From assembly GCF_001642795.1 (NCBI RefSeq), contig NZ_LKEH01000017.1:512238-555626 (forward strand): DNA of 43,389 nt, given 5' to 3'. How positions within the stretch are numbered: position 1 is the stretch's first letter; each line of letters starts with the position of its first letter. Shown here in pieces: positions 35,091 to 43,388 of the stretch. A program made the translations under genes and the position numbers. This DNA is from Pseudomonas viridiflava (GTDB lineage Bacteria; Pseudomonadota; Gammaproteobacteria; Pseudomonadales; Pseudomonadaceae). The notes beneath the pieces are model-generated. The model ran no database searches. It had not been told where the DNA came from and saw only the letters and a program-made list of their open reading frames with translations.

Positions 35091-37346
35091 TCAGGCGCGC
35101 GCGGTGATCTTCCAGGCCCGGTGAATCTTGCTGTTGCGGGCAAAATCCTGGTCGATGGTCTGCTGGGTAATTTCCTCGACGGCATAGCGCTGACCGAGGT
35201 TTTCATCGAGCACGAACTTGCGGAAGTTGTTGGAGAAATACAGCACGCCGCCCGGTGCCAGACGCGCCATGGCCAGATCGATCAGCTCGACCTGATCGCG
35301 CTGCACGTCGAATATCCCTTCCATGCGCTTGGAGTTGGAGAAGGTCGGCGGATCGATGAAGATCAGGTCGTACTCTTCGCGGCAGGCCTGCAGCCAGACC
35401 GTGACATCGCTCTGCTCCAGACGGTTCTTGTCCGAGAAACCGTTCAGCGACAGGTTGCGGCGTGCCCAGTCCAGATAGGTACGTGACAGGTCGACGCTGG
35501 TGGTGCTGCGCGCACCGCCCTTGGCCGCATGAACGCTGGCGGTTGCGGTGTAGGCAAACAGGTTGAGGAAGCGCTTGCCGGCCGCCTCACGCTGGATACG
35601 CATGCGCATCGGGCGATGATCGAGGAACAGACCGGTGTCCAGGTAATCAGTCAGGTTGACCAGCAGCTTGACGCCACCTTCGTTCACTTCCAGGAACTGA
35701 CCCTGCGCACTCTGACGCTCGTACTGGCGGGTGCCGCTCTGACGCTCGCGACGCTTGATCACCACGCGGCTCTTGTCGATGTTCAGCGCCTGCGGAATGG
35801 CCGCCAGCGCATCGAACAGACGTGCCGAAGCCTTCTCCGGGTCGATGGATTTGGGCGCGGCGTATTCCTGCACATGGACCCAGTCGTGGTACAGGTCGAT
35901 GGCCATCGAATACTCGGGCATGTCGGCGTCGTACACGCGATAGCAATCGATGCCTTCACGGCGTACCCACTTGCCCATCAGCTTGAGGTTCTTTTGCAGG
36001 CGGTTGGCGAACATCTGCCCGCCTTCGCTCAAGCGTGGCTGTTCGACCACCACAGGAGCGGGCTTGATCGGATTGCCGTTCTTGTTGAATTTTCTTTCAA
36101 CTTCGACTTCGGTCTCGACGGGCGTTTCGCGCTCGATCTGACGTTGTTCGGGGGTACGACGCTCGCCGGTGACGAACTGGTCCGGCAACACCTTGATCAG
36201 CAACAGCTTGCAGGGCAGCGCGCCGTTCCAGAACGAATACTGCTTGTGACTGCGAATGCCCATGCGCTTGCCCAGATCAGGCGCGCCAGTGAATACCGCC
36301 GCTTCCCAGTTCAGGCACGACTGGCGCAGGCGCTCACCCAGGTTCTGGTAGAGATACAGCAGGCTGGCTTCGTCACCCAGACGCTCGCCGTACGGCGGGT
36401 TGCAGATGACCAGACCTTTCTGGTTCTGGTCCGGACGCGGCTCGAACGTGGCGACTTCGCCCTGGTAGACCTTGATCCAGTCGCTCAGTCCTGCGCGCTC
36501 GATGTTGTTGCGCGCGGGCTGGATCAGACGTGGGTCGGCTTCATAGCCGCGGATCCACAGCGGCGGTTTGGCAAGGCCTGCCTCGGCACGTGCCAGCGCC
36601 TCGTCGTGCAGCTTGCGCCACAGGGCTGGCACGTGACCCAGCCAGGCGGAAAAGCCCCAGCGCTCACGCTTGATGTTCGGTGCAATGTCGGCAGCAATCA
36701 GACCGGCTTCGACCAGGAAGGTACCCACACCGCACATCGGGTCAGCCAGCGCACCACCTTCGGCAGCGATACGCGGCCAGCCGGCACGCACCAGGATGGC
36801 GGCGGCGAGGTTTTCCTTCAGGGGCGCAGCACCCTGCTGCAGGCGATAGCCACGCTGGTGCAGACTGTGACCGGACAGGTCCAGGGACAGAATCGCCTCG
36901 CCACGATCCAGACGCAGATGCACGCGCAGGTCGGGGTTGATCTTGTCTACCGAAGGACGCTCGCCGTCCGGCGTGCGCAATTTGTCGACGATTGCATCCT
37001 TGACCTTAAGCGCGCCGAAGTGGGTGTTGTCGATGCCTGACCCGTGACCGCTGAATTCAACGGCGATGGTGCCATCCGATTCGAGATGGTCGTGCCATTC
37101 AACGTCGAGCACGCCGTGATACAGGTCTTCGGCGTCCTTCATCGGGAAGCGCTTGAGCACCAGCAGCACGCGGTTAGCGAGACGGGACCACAGGCACAGC
37201 CGGTAGGCGGTTTCCATGTCGGCCGAACCGCGAATGGCCGAGGTGTGTTCGCGGGTATCCTCGAGACCGAGGGCCGTGGCCTCCTCGGCCAGCAGTCCTT
37301 CGAGGCCTTTTGGGCAAGTGAGGAAAAGTTCGTAGCGATCCGACAT
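35091..37346 (-). CDS. rlmL: 23S rRNA methyltransferase RlmKL (m7G2069/m2G2445)
   Basis: This 751-residue fusion enzyme methylates two guanosines of 23S rRNA. It has an N-terminal THUMP domain, an RlmL methyltransferase with ICNPPYGER, and a C-terminal RlmK-type methyltransferase with FIDPPTFSNSKRM. A lysine/glutamate-rich linker near residue 400 is the usual variable part. The start is the ATG at 37346 (MSDRYELFLTCPKGLEG); the open frame upstream is not conserved. It is monocistronic, with a long gap to rmf upstream. Confidence 0.95.
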   Translation of the reverse strand: MSDRYELFLTCPKGLEGLLAEEATALGLEDTREHTSAIRGSADMETAYRLCLWSRLANRVLLVLKRFPMKDAEDLYHGVLDVEWHDHLESDGTIAVEFSGHGSGIDNTHFGALKVKDAIVDKLRTPDGERPSVDKINPDLRVHLRLDRGEAILSLDLSGHSLHQRGYRLQQGAAPLKENLAAAILVRAGWPRIAAEGGALADPMCGVGTFLVEAGLIAADIAPNIKRERWGFSAWLGHVPALWRKLHDEALARAEAGLAKPPLWIRGYEADPRLIQPARNNIERAGLSDWIKVYQGEVATFEPRPDQNQKGLVICNPPYGERLGDEASLLYLYQNLGERLRQSCLNWEAAVFTGAPDLGKRMGIRSHKQYSFWNGALPCKLLLIKVLPDQFVTGERRTPEQRQIERETPVETEVEVERKFNKNGNPIKPAPVVVEQPRLSEGGQMFANRLQKNLKLMGKWVRREGIDCYRVYDADMPEYSMAIDLYHDWVHVQEYAAPKSIDPEKASARLFDALAAIPQALNIDKSRVVIKRRERQSGTRQYERQSAQGQFLEVNEGGVKLLVNLTDYLDTGLFLDHRPMRMRIQREAAGKRFLNLFAYTATASVHAAKGGARSTTSVDLSRTYLDWARRNLSLNGFSDKNRLEQSDVTVWLQACREEYDLIFIDPPTFSNSKRMEGIFDVQRDQVELIDLAMARLAPGGVLYFSNNFRKFVLDENLGQRYAVEEITQQTIDQDFARNSKIHRAWKITARA

Positions 37347-37935
37347 GTGTATTCCAGGGCCTGAGCCGTCAGCGGTGGGCAACGCATTGCCCGACCAGAT
37401 TTTAAACAGGCGCCTTTCTTGGAGAACGCCTGCGTGGCACGTTGAATGTGCCGATCCGCCGCATGAAACCTGCCTTGAGATGAGGGCAGCGTAAATGCGG
37501 CAGTTTTCAATCAATCACGCTCTCAACATAGCTTTGCTATATGAAGAGCGGCTATTCAACCCGACGAAGTGGGCAACAAAAAGTCACATCTCGACCCTTC
37601 GTCGAATAGACGCTTAAAGCATTCAGCCATCATCCGCGTCTGAGACGCGCTCTCAATCCGGTCTGAAACGCCCGCGTCAAAAGGCTTGCGCCAAAAAACG
37701 GTGCTGAAACCCGACCTTCCTTATCGCCCGACAGATCTAAATGTGACGTGCTTATGACAAAACGGTCATTCACAGCGTCCGGCGCTTTGGTTAGAAATCA
37801 CCTCAGGTCATTACCGCAACGGTTCTGACACCAAGGCCCGCGACGCCGGCAGCGGGCACCAACGGCAGACCTTTCTGCCCGACCTCACCATGAGGTCTCA
37901 GGGATATAACAGTCAACAGACGAGGGCAATACCCT
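37347..37935. other. Intergenic region and rmf leader
   Basis: This 589-bp divergent region holds promoters for rlmL and rmf. Near rmf three hairpins follow each other: GCCCGC/GCGGGC (37836-37857), GGCAGA/TCTGCC (37864-37879) and GACCTC/GAGGTC (37881-37897). Further away, CGACGAAG/CTTCGTCG (37562-37604), flanked by CTATT/AATAG, is another dyad. No gene is seen. Confidence 0.55.
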
Positions 37936-38151
37936 ATGAGAAGACTTAAGCGTGATCCGTTGGAAAGAGCATTTTTACGCGGATATCAGTACGGCGTTCA
38001 TGGTAAATCCCGTGAGCTTTGCCCTTTTACTCTACCGTCAGTACGCCAGGCATGGATCAATGGATGGCGAGAAGGACGCGGCGACAATTGGGACGGTATG
38101 ACCGGCACTGCGGGAATCCACAGACTCAACGAACTTCACGCGGTCGGATAA
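37936..38151 (+). CDS. rmf: Ribosome modulation factor RMF
   Basis: RMF joins 70S ribosomes into inactive 100S dimers in stationary phase. The 71-residue basic protein starts MRRLKRDPLERAFLRGYQYG and continues with the conserved CPF...RQAWINGWREGR block. The ATG at 37936 follows GAGG. A terminator lies 106 bp after the stop. The leader has three tandem hairpins, which suggests control at the RNA level. It is larger than E. coli RMF (55 residues), as usual in Pseudomonas. Confidence 0.96.
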   Translation: MRRLKRDPLERAFLRGYQYGVHGKSRELCPFTLPSVRQAWINGWREGRGDNWDGMTGTAGIHRLNELHAVG

Positions 38152-38256
38152 CGCGCCTTTGGAGACACAGGCCCCGACCAGTCCATCAAAGCTTTATTGA
38201 CTGATCATCTACACCCATACCATGCACGTCCTATCCGGGCGGCGGGCCAAAAGCCC

Positions 38257-38283
38257 AGGGGCTCTTCAAGAGCCCCTTTTTTT
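38257..38283 (+). terminator. Intrinsic terminator after rmf
   Basis: Stem AGGGGCTC / GAGCCCCT with loop TTCAA, followed by seven T. It ends just before the convergent pyrD stop. Confidence 0.92.
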
Positions 38284-38292
38284 GCCTGCGAT

Positions 38293-39324
38293 TCAGACCT
38301 GCTGACGCGGCATTGCCGCGATTGCATCCACCGATTCGCGAATCAGTGCCGGCCCCTTGTAGATGAAGCCCGAGTAGATCTGCACCAGACTCGCACCTGC
38401 CGCCATTTTTTCGGCCGCGTGACGCCCTTCGGTGATGCCACCGGCAGCGATGATCGGCATGCGCCCCGCCAACTCGCCTGCCAGTATCTTCACCGTGTGA
38501 GTGCTCTTCTCGCGAACCGGTGCGCCCGACAATCCACCCGCCTCGTCCGCATGTGGCAGACCTTCGACGCCTTCGCGGCTGAGGGTGGTGTTGGTGGCGA
38601 TGACCGCGTCCATTCCGGATTCGATCAGCGCGGCGGCGACCAGTACGGTTTCTTCGTCGGTCATGTCCGGGGCGATCTTGATGGCCAGCGGCACACGCTT
38701 GCCATCACGCTGCGTGAGTTCCTGCTGTCGCAGACTCAGGGCCTCGAGCAGTTGCTTGAGCGAATCACCGAATTGCAGGCTGCGCAGTCCCGGTGTATTG
38801 GGCGAGCTGACGTTGACGGTCACATAGCTGGCGTGGGCGTAGACCTTGTCCAGACAGATCAGGTAGTCGTCCACGGCGCGCTCGACCGGCGTGTCGAAAT
38901 TCTTGCCGATGTTGATGCCCAGAATGCCTTTGTACTTCGCGGCCTGCACACGGCTGACCAGATTATCGACCCCAAGGTTGTTGAAACCCATGCGGTTGAT
39001 GATGGCTTCGGCGTGGGGCAGACGGAAAATCCGTGGCTTGGGGTTGCCCGGCTGCGGACGCGGCGTGACGGTACCGATCTCGACGAAGCCAAAGCCCAGT
39101 TGCGCGAAGCCGTCGATGGCCGCGCCGTTCTTGTCCAGACCGGCCGCCAGACCCACAGGATTGGGAAACTCCAGCCCCATGACGGTGACCGGCACTCTGG
39201 CCGGGGCCTTGCTCAACAGGCCGTTGAGACCCAGACGCCCACCGGCACCGATCAGGTCCAGCGACAGGTCATGGGAGGTTTCCGGGGAAAGCTTGAACAG
39301 TAACTGGCGGGCCAGGTTATACAT
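38293..39324 (-). CDS. pyrD: Dihydroorotate dehydrogenase (quinone), class 2
   Basis: PyrD oxidises dihydroorotate to orotate in pyrimidine synthesis and passes electrons to quinone at the membrane. The 343-residue protein starts [15 protein letters not shown], the amphipathic membrane-binding helix of class 2 enzymes. It has the FMN-binding [10 protein letters not shown] and the catalytic serine region [12 protein letters not shown]. The frame is open further upstream; the ATG at 39324 is the conserved one. It is divergent from the nasST leader and convergent with rmf. Confidence 0.96.
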   Translation of the reverse strand: MYNLARQLLFKLSPETSHDLSLDLIGAGGRLGLNGLLSKAPARVPVTVMGLEFPNPVGLAAGLDKNGAAIDGFAQLGFGFVEIGTVTPRPQPGNPKPRIFRLPHAEAIINRMGFNNLGVDNLVSRVQAAKYKGILGINIGKNFDTPVERAVDDYLICLDKVYAHASYVTVNVSSPNTPGLRSLQFGDSLKQLLEALSLRQQELTQRDGKRVPLAIKIAPDMTDEETVLVAAALIESGMDAVIATNTTLSREGVEGLPHADEAGGLSGAPVREKSTHTVKILAGELAGRMPIIAAGGITEGRHAAEKMAAGASLVQIYSGFIYKGPALIRESVDAIAAMPRQQV

Positions 39325-39465
39325 GGGCGGGCGAGGCTCGTGAGAAGCTGAATTCAGGGGCGCGATTATAGCCGCGTGAAGGCCCTGCACGCGAGGCATG
39401 CAAAAAACTTGTTACCTTGAACCGCCGAGCGCTGGCATATGCCTTGCTTGAAACCGTTATCGGCA

Positions 39466-39487
39466 AGCGCTCCAACGACGGAGCGCT
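39466..39487 (+). promoter_or_regulatory. ANTAR-type hexaloop hairpin in the nasST leader
   Basis: An 8-bp perfect stem, AGCGCTCC / GGAGCGCT, closes the six-base loop AACGAC. Loop base 1 is A and base 4 is G, the pattern recognised by ANTAR-domain proteins such as NasR and EutV. The ANTAR protein NasT is encoded just downstream. A clear first hairpin of the usual pair is not evident; a weaker stem, GCTTG/CAAGC at 39446-39468, overlaps by three bases. Confidence 0.65.
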
Positions 39488-39498
39488 GCCCGGACAAC

Positions 39499-39548
39499 GG
39501 CGTCGCTCCGGCACTTGCACCTTGCAAGTGCCGGGCGGCGCCTTTTTT
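39499..39548 (+). terminator. Long intrinsic terminator (attenuator) in the nasST leader
   Basis: GGCGTCGC (39499-39506) pairs with GCGGCGCC (39535-39542), one G-U pair. Inside it, CCGGCACTTGCA (39508-39519) pairs with TGCAAGTGCCGG (39523-39534), with a single bulged T and loop CCT. Six T follow at once. It lies 27 bp before nasS. No plus-strand gene upstream needs it, so it acts as an attenuator of the nasST transcript. Confidence 0.85.
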
Positions 39549-39575
39549 CTGGATGTCCTTTATGAAGCAAGTGCC

Positions 39576-40787
39576 ATGAACGTACGAACAAGCAATGCGC
39601 TGGACTGGGTCAACGGCAGCGATGCGCCCGAGATGAACAGCCTGGATGTGGGTTTCATGGCCCTGACCGACTGCGCCTCGCTGGTGGTTGCAGCGACCCA
39701 GGGCTTTGCCCAGCCTTACGGCCTGACCCTCAACCTCAAGCGCCAGACCTCCTGGGCCGGCCTGCGAGACAAGCTGGTCAGTGGCCAGTTGCAGGCGGCA
39801 CACAGTCTCTACGGGATGATCTACGCCGTCGAACTGGGCATCAGCGGCGGTCCGGCCAGGGACATGGCAATTCTGATGGGGCTGAACCAGAACGGCCAGT
39901 GCATCAACCTGTCGCGCGGCCTGCAGGAGAGTGGCGTGATCACTCCTGAGGCACTGGACAAACGCGTGCACCAAAGCGGTCCGAAACTGACGTTTGCCCA
40001 GACCTTTCCCACCGGCAACCATGCCATGTGGCTTTATTACTGGCTCGCCAGCCAGGGCATTCATCCGCTGGACGACGTGAACAGTGTGGTCGTGCCGCCG
40101 CCGCAGATGGTTCAGCATCTGCAGGCCGGCCGTATCGACGGTTTCTGCGTCGGAGAGCCCTGGGCCGCCAGTGCAGTCAGTCAACAACTGGGCTTCAGCA
40201 TGGCCACCAGCCAGACCATCTGGCCCGACCATCCGGGCAAGGTCTTGGGTTGCACCCGCGAATTCGCCGAGCAGAACCCCAACACCGCCAGAGCGCTGGT
40301 CATGGCCGTGCTGGAAGCGAGTCGTTTCATCGAGGAGAGCGAGCACAATCGACGCAGCACCGCACAACTGCTAAGCGGTGCCGAGTATCTGGACACACCG
40401 CTGGACTGCATTGAGCCGCGCCTGCTGGGCCAGTACAGCGACGGCCTCGGCAATCACTGGGAAGACCACCACGCCGTCAGTTTCCATGGTCAGGGACAAG
40501 TCAATTACCCATGGCTGTCGGACGGGATGTGGTTCATGACCCAGTTCCGCCGCTGGGGGCTGTTGCGTGAAGACCTGGATTATCTGGCCGTTGCCGAGCG
40601 TGTCCAGCGCCTGGAACTGTATCGACAGGCCGCCGAGGCACTGGGCATTGAGGTGCCGAGCGCTACGTTGCGCAGCAGTCAGTTGATCGATGGCAGGGTC
40701 TGGGACGGCAATGATCCGGCGGCCTATGCGCGCGGTTTCAAGATCAACGCCTGGGCCGATAACGTGCCCGTCGCCGCCCGTCGTTGA
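39576..40787 (+). CDS. nasS: Nitrate sensor NasS (NrtA/CmpA-like, cytosolic)
   Basis: NasS binds nitrate or nitrite and, without them, holds NasT inactive. The 403-residue protein resembles NrtA/CmpA periplasmic binding proteins (FMALTDCASLVVAATQGFA, YGLTLNLKRQTSWAGLRDKL, GRIDGFCVGEPWA) but has no signal peptide, as expected for the cytosolic sensor. The frame opens upstream, yet the ATG at 39576 lies after the attenuator and gives the family N-terminus. nasT follows 14 bp later. The assimilatory nitrate genes they usually serve (nasA, nirBD) are not in this window. Confidence 0.92.
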   Translation: MNVRTSNALDWVNGSDAPEMNSLDVGFMALTDCASLVVAATQGFAQPYGLTLNLKRQTSWAGLRDKLVSGQLQAAHSLYGMIYAVELGISGGPARDMAILMGLNQNGQCINLSRGLQESGVITPEALDKRVHQSGPKLTFAQTFPTGNHAMWLYYWLASQGIHPLDDVNSVVVPPPQMVQHLQAGRIDGFCVGEPWAASAVSQQLGFSMATSQTIWPDHPGKVLGCTREFAEQNPNTARALVMAVLEASRFIEESEHNRRSTAQLLSGAEYLDTPLDCIEPRLLGQYSDGLGNHWEDHHAVSFHGQGQVNYPWLSDGMWFMTQFRRWGLLREDLDYLAVAERVQRLELYRQAAEALGIEVPSATLRSSQLIDGRVWDGNDPAAYARGFKINAWADNVPVAARR

Positions 40788-40801
40788 AGGAGAACGTGAC
40801 C

Positions 40802-41377
40802 ATGCTGCGTATCCTGCTGATCAATGACACGCCAAAGAAAGTCGGTCGCCTGAGAACCGCCCTGATCGAGGCAGGCTTCGAGGTGATCGACGAATCCGGT
40901 TTCATCATCGACCTGCCCGCACGCGTAGACGCGGTGCGTCCCGACGTGATCCTCATCGACACCGAATCGCCAGGTCGTGACGTCATGGAGCAAGTGGTCC
41001 TGGTCAGCCGCGACCAGCCCCGCCCGATCGTGATGTTCACCGATGAGCACGACCCTGGCGTCATGCGTCAGGCGATCAAGTCCGGCGTCAGCGCCTACAT
41101 CGTCGAAGGTATTCAGGCCCAACGCCTGCAGCCCATTCTCGATGTGGCCATGGCCCGTTTCGAGAGCGACCAGGCCCTGCGCGCGCAACTCCACGCCCGC
41201 GACCAGCAACTGGCCGAACGCAAACGCATCGAACTGGCGAAAGGACTGTTGATGAAAATGAAGGACTGTAACGAGGAAGAGGCCTACACCCTGATGCGGC
41301 GTCAGGCAATGAGCCGCCAGCAGAAGCTGATTCAGGTGGCCGAGCAGATCATCTCGATGAGTGAAATGCTGGGTTGA
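40802..41377 (+). CDS. nasT: Antiterminator NasT (receiver-ANTAR)
   Basis: NasT binds leader RNA and lets transcription pass terminators ahead of nitrate-assimilation genes. The 191-residue protein has an N-terminal receiver-like domain (RILLINDTPKKVGRLRTAL; the site D is in VILIDTESPGRD) and a C-terminal ANTAR domain after a coiled-coil helix (ERKRIELAKGLLMKMKDCNE, EEAYTLMRRQAMSRQQKL). The start is the ATG at 40802 with AAGGAG upstream; an in-frame TTG at 40784 is less likely. It is co-transcribed with nasS, which should sequester it until nitrate is present. Confidence 0.94.
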   Translation: MLRILLINDTPKKVGRLRTALIEAGFEVIDESGFIIDLPARVDAVRPDVILIDTESPGRDVMEQVVLVSRDQPRPIVMFTDEHDPGVMRQAIKSGVSAYIVEGIQAQRLQPILDVAMARFESDQALRAQLHARDQQLAERKRIELAKGLLMKMKDCNEEEAYTLMRRQAMSRQQKLIQVAEQIISMSEMLG

Positions 41378-41413
41378 ACAGGTAGATCGAGAGAGTTAAT
41401 GACGAAACACCAC

Positions 41414-41459
41414 GTGTGGGAGGCGCCACCAGGTCTTCGACGTGGTGGCGCCTCCCACA
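41414..41459. repeat. REP-like 17-bp palindrome after nasT
   Basis: A 17-bp arm at 41414-41430 pairs with 41443-41459, with a short loop of 12 bases between them. It lies between convergent nasT and the levansucrase gene and has no T-run. A half copy is at 20961-20990. It probably belongs to a dispersed Pseudomonas REP family and may also stabilise the ends of both mRNAs. Confidence 0.8.
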
Positions 41460-41512
41460 GTCCTGTTTATGACCGGGACTGTGGCAGGCCGCCAAAGCAG
41501 CCGTGAGTCTGA

Positions 41513-42763
41513 CTATTGAGTCAGCACTACATTCTTCATCGGCGGTATGTAGCCATAGTCATACGATTCCTGCACGAACGAGCGGTCGCCCTGCAACAGG
41601 ATCTTCACGGTAGGCGCCTCGGTGCCGCCGATGCGGAAATCCTGTCCGGTGGTCGGCACGCTGTCGATGAACGACGTCACCAGGCCGTTGGGCATCACGC
41701 AGTGCGAATAGGTCTGGAAAGGCTGCGAAGGCGGATTCCCCAGCACCAGGCCTGAAGCATTCATGGGCCGGTATGGGCCGAACAGCTGTTCACTGACAAA
41801 ACCGTAAACGCCATCAGGGCCGGTTATGCCGTCGGCATAGGTAAACTTATGACTGATGGTGAACAAGTAATACTTATTATCCTGAAATACATAGTGCGGA
41901 CGTTCGGTTTGATCATTTACACCAACCGCAGTAACAAGCGGCGGAAGGATTTCCCACTCGTCGCCATTGAGATCCTTTGCAACCGCCAGGCCAATACAGC
42001 CCACCTGAAATCTGGCACCGCCCACATCCTCGTGACCCGGCGGTACATGCCCCAGTTCTGTCGGCCCTACTGTATGTGAACCGCGCTCGCCGGCCACATT
42101 ACCTTCGAACACCATGTACAACTTGCCATCATGGGGATCAATAAACGGACTGGGGTCACGAAAGTTCCACGTAGCGTTCTGGGCTTCGGTTTGATAATAA
42201 GTGCCGTCGGCTTCGAACAATGTTTTGACTTCAGTAAAGTCGGTCAATATTACACCGCTGTCAGACGTCACGACACGGCCACGTACTTTGGCAATGGCAG
42301 CGCCCGGCGTCACACAGGTGTAATACAGATCAATGTCGCCCTTGTCGTTGAGCAGGATCGGCGTACCGGCCCATTCGCGGGTCGTCGGCGATACGCCTTC
42401 GGCCATGACGCGGCCACCGAAGATCCAGTCCTTGCCGGTCCGGGAATACCAGTAGCACATGCGGGCACGACCATGGCGATCTTCCCAATCACGCTTGATG
42501 TCATAGCGGCCGTTGGGTCCCAGATACTGGGGATCGTTCGGATGCCGGTCAGCCGTGAGTGTCAGGATCACTGACCAGCCGTTGACGGACACCACCGTGC
42601 CATCGAGTTCGCGCAGTGGCATGGTGTCCCAGATGAAGACCGTATCACTCATCACCGGAAAGTCGGGACTGACCAGCGGCTGGGTGGTGGTAGGGTCGTT
42701 TTCGTTGACCTTGAGCGCATCGGCCCGGGTCCACACGGTAGGCTTGTAAGTGACGTTACTCAT
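41513..42763 (-). CDS. Levansucrase (GH68), LscA-like
   Basis: Levansucrase splits sucrose and builds the fructan levan outside or in the periplasm of the cell. The 416-residue protein belongs to GH68. The catalytic triad is D46 (FIWDTMPL), D203 (NFRDPSPF) and E287 (DQTERPH). These are 16 residues lower than the D62/D219/E303 numbering of 431-residue P. syringae enzymes, so this protein is shorter at the N-terminus. The length fits LscA rather than LscB/LscC. There is no classical signal peptide, as in other P. syringae levansucrases. The start is the ATG at 42763. In the literature I know, lscA is poorly expressed because it lacks the phage-derived promoter element of lscB/lscC. Confidence 0.93.
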   Translation of the reverse strand: MSNVTYKPTVWTRADALKVNENDPTTTQPLVSPDFPVMSDTVFIWDTMPLRELDGTVVSVNGWSVILTLTADRHPNDPQYLGPNGRYDIKRDWEDRHGRARMCYWYSRTGKDWIFGGRVMAEGVSPTTREWAGTPILLNDKGDIDLYYTCVTPGAAIAKVRGRVVTSDSGVILTDFTEVKTLFEADGTYYQTEAQNATWNFRDPSPFIDPHDGKLYMVFEGNVAGERGSHTVGPTELGHVPPGHEDVGGARFQVGCIGLAVAKDLNGDEWEILPPLVTAVGVNDQTERPHYVFQDNKYYLFTISHKFTYADGITGPDGVYGFVSEQLFGPYRPMNASGLVLGNPPSQPFQTYSHCVMPNGLVTSFIDSVPTTGQDFRIGGTEAPTVKILLQGDRSFVQESYDYGYIPPMKNVVLTQ

Positions 42764-43167
42764 GTTGATGTCCTTTATTGACGCCAGACACGTCCGGCGC
42801 ATAGATGAAGACAAGGCAGCATGCAAACTTATTACATCGCTGAAGTGCGTTTTGAAACCCTGTAATCACGGCACTCATTAATTAATGGAAGGCCGAAATA
42901 ACAGAGAAAATGATGGGAGGCGCTTGGGCACTCACCGGTTGATTTCAATAAGCCACTTTATTGCAAGCTGGCCTATTGCACATGAATCACCCTCTCGAGA
43001 GGCGTCGTGTTCTGCACGACGAAAAGGATCCTCTCAGAGACCGATGCGAAAGTAAATTAAATATTCCCTACCGTTAAGCAACCGCCTGTTTTTCAAAAAA
43101 AACATGAACCAATATTAATATTCGGTTTCGTTCAGTATTGACCTCGTCATACAAAGGCATCAAAACA
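42764..43167. other. AT-rich region upstream of the levansucrase gene
   Basis: This 404-bp region is much AT-richer than the coding sequence around it. It must contain the promoter of the levansucrase gene on the minus strand. I find no large gene, no clear terminator and no part I can recognise as the phage-associated promoter element described for lscB/lscC. Confidence 0.5.
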
Positions 43168-43302
43168 ATGTCATTCTGCTTTAATCAAAGTGTATTGATA
43201 GTGGCGTTTGTTATTGGATCAACGCTTATATTTCACAACGCTATTATTGCAAAAGCCGTGCGCTGCGCTCATCGTTACACACAAGTCCTTATGGAGAAAT
43301 GA
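43168..43302 (+). CDS. Possible small membrane protein, 44 residues
   Basis: An ATG at 43168 opens a frame of 44 codons with a single hydrophobic helix, VLIVAFVIGSTLIF, after a short polar start (MSFCFNQS), and a basic C-terminus (CAHRYTQVLMEK). AAAGG lies about nine bases upstream. Its TGA falls at the first bases of the terminal repeat at 43300. Codon use is AT-rich like the surrounding DNA. It may be a real small membrane protein or a chance frame; I do not recognise a family. Confidence 0.3.
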   Translation: MSFCFNQSVLIVAFVIGSTLIFHNAIIAKAVRCAHRYTQVLMEK

Positions 43303-43388
43303 TCGTGCCCATCGCTCTGCGTGGGCATGCCTCCCGTGACGCTCCGCGTCACAGATGGCACAGATTGCGGATTCAGTGAGCCGAGCGC
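43300..43388 (+). repeat. Terminal copy of the dispersed ~89-bp repeat (right end)
   Basis: This is the inverted partner of 7-95, with about seven differences in 89 bases. It keeps the GTGACGC/GCGTCAC dyad and also TGCCCA-N10-TGGGCA, seen on the minus strand. Like the left copy it lies outside confident genes. Confidence 0.8.

Noticed and set aside
35529..37040. 503-codon open frame on the plus strand
   Set aside because: It is antisense to rlmL, has no recognisable domain, and arises from GC-rich codon structure.
42764..43167. Phage-associated promoter element before the levansucrase gene
   Set aside because: I could not recognise it in the sequence; claiming it would need an alignment with lscB/lscC.
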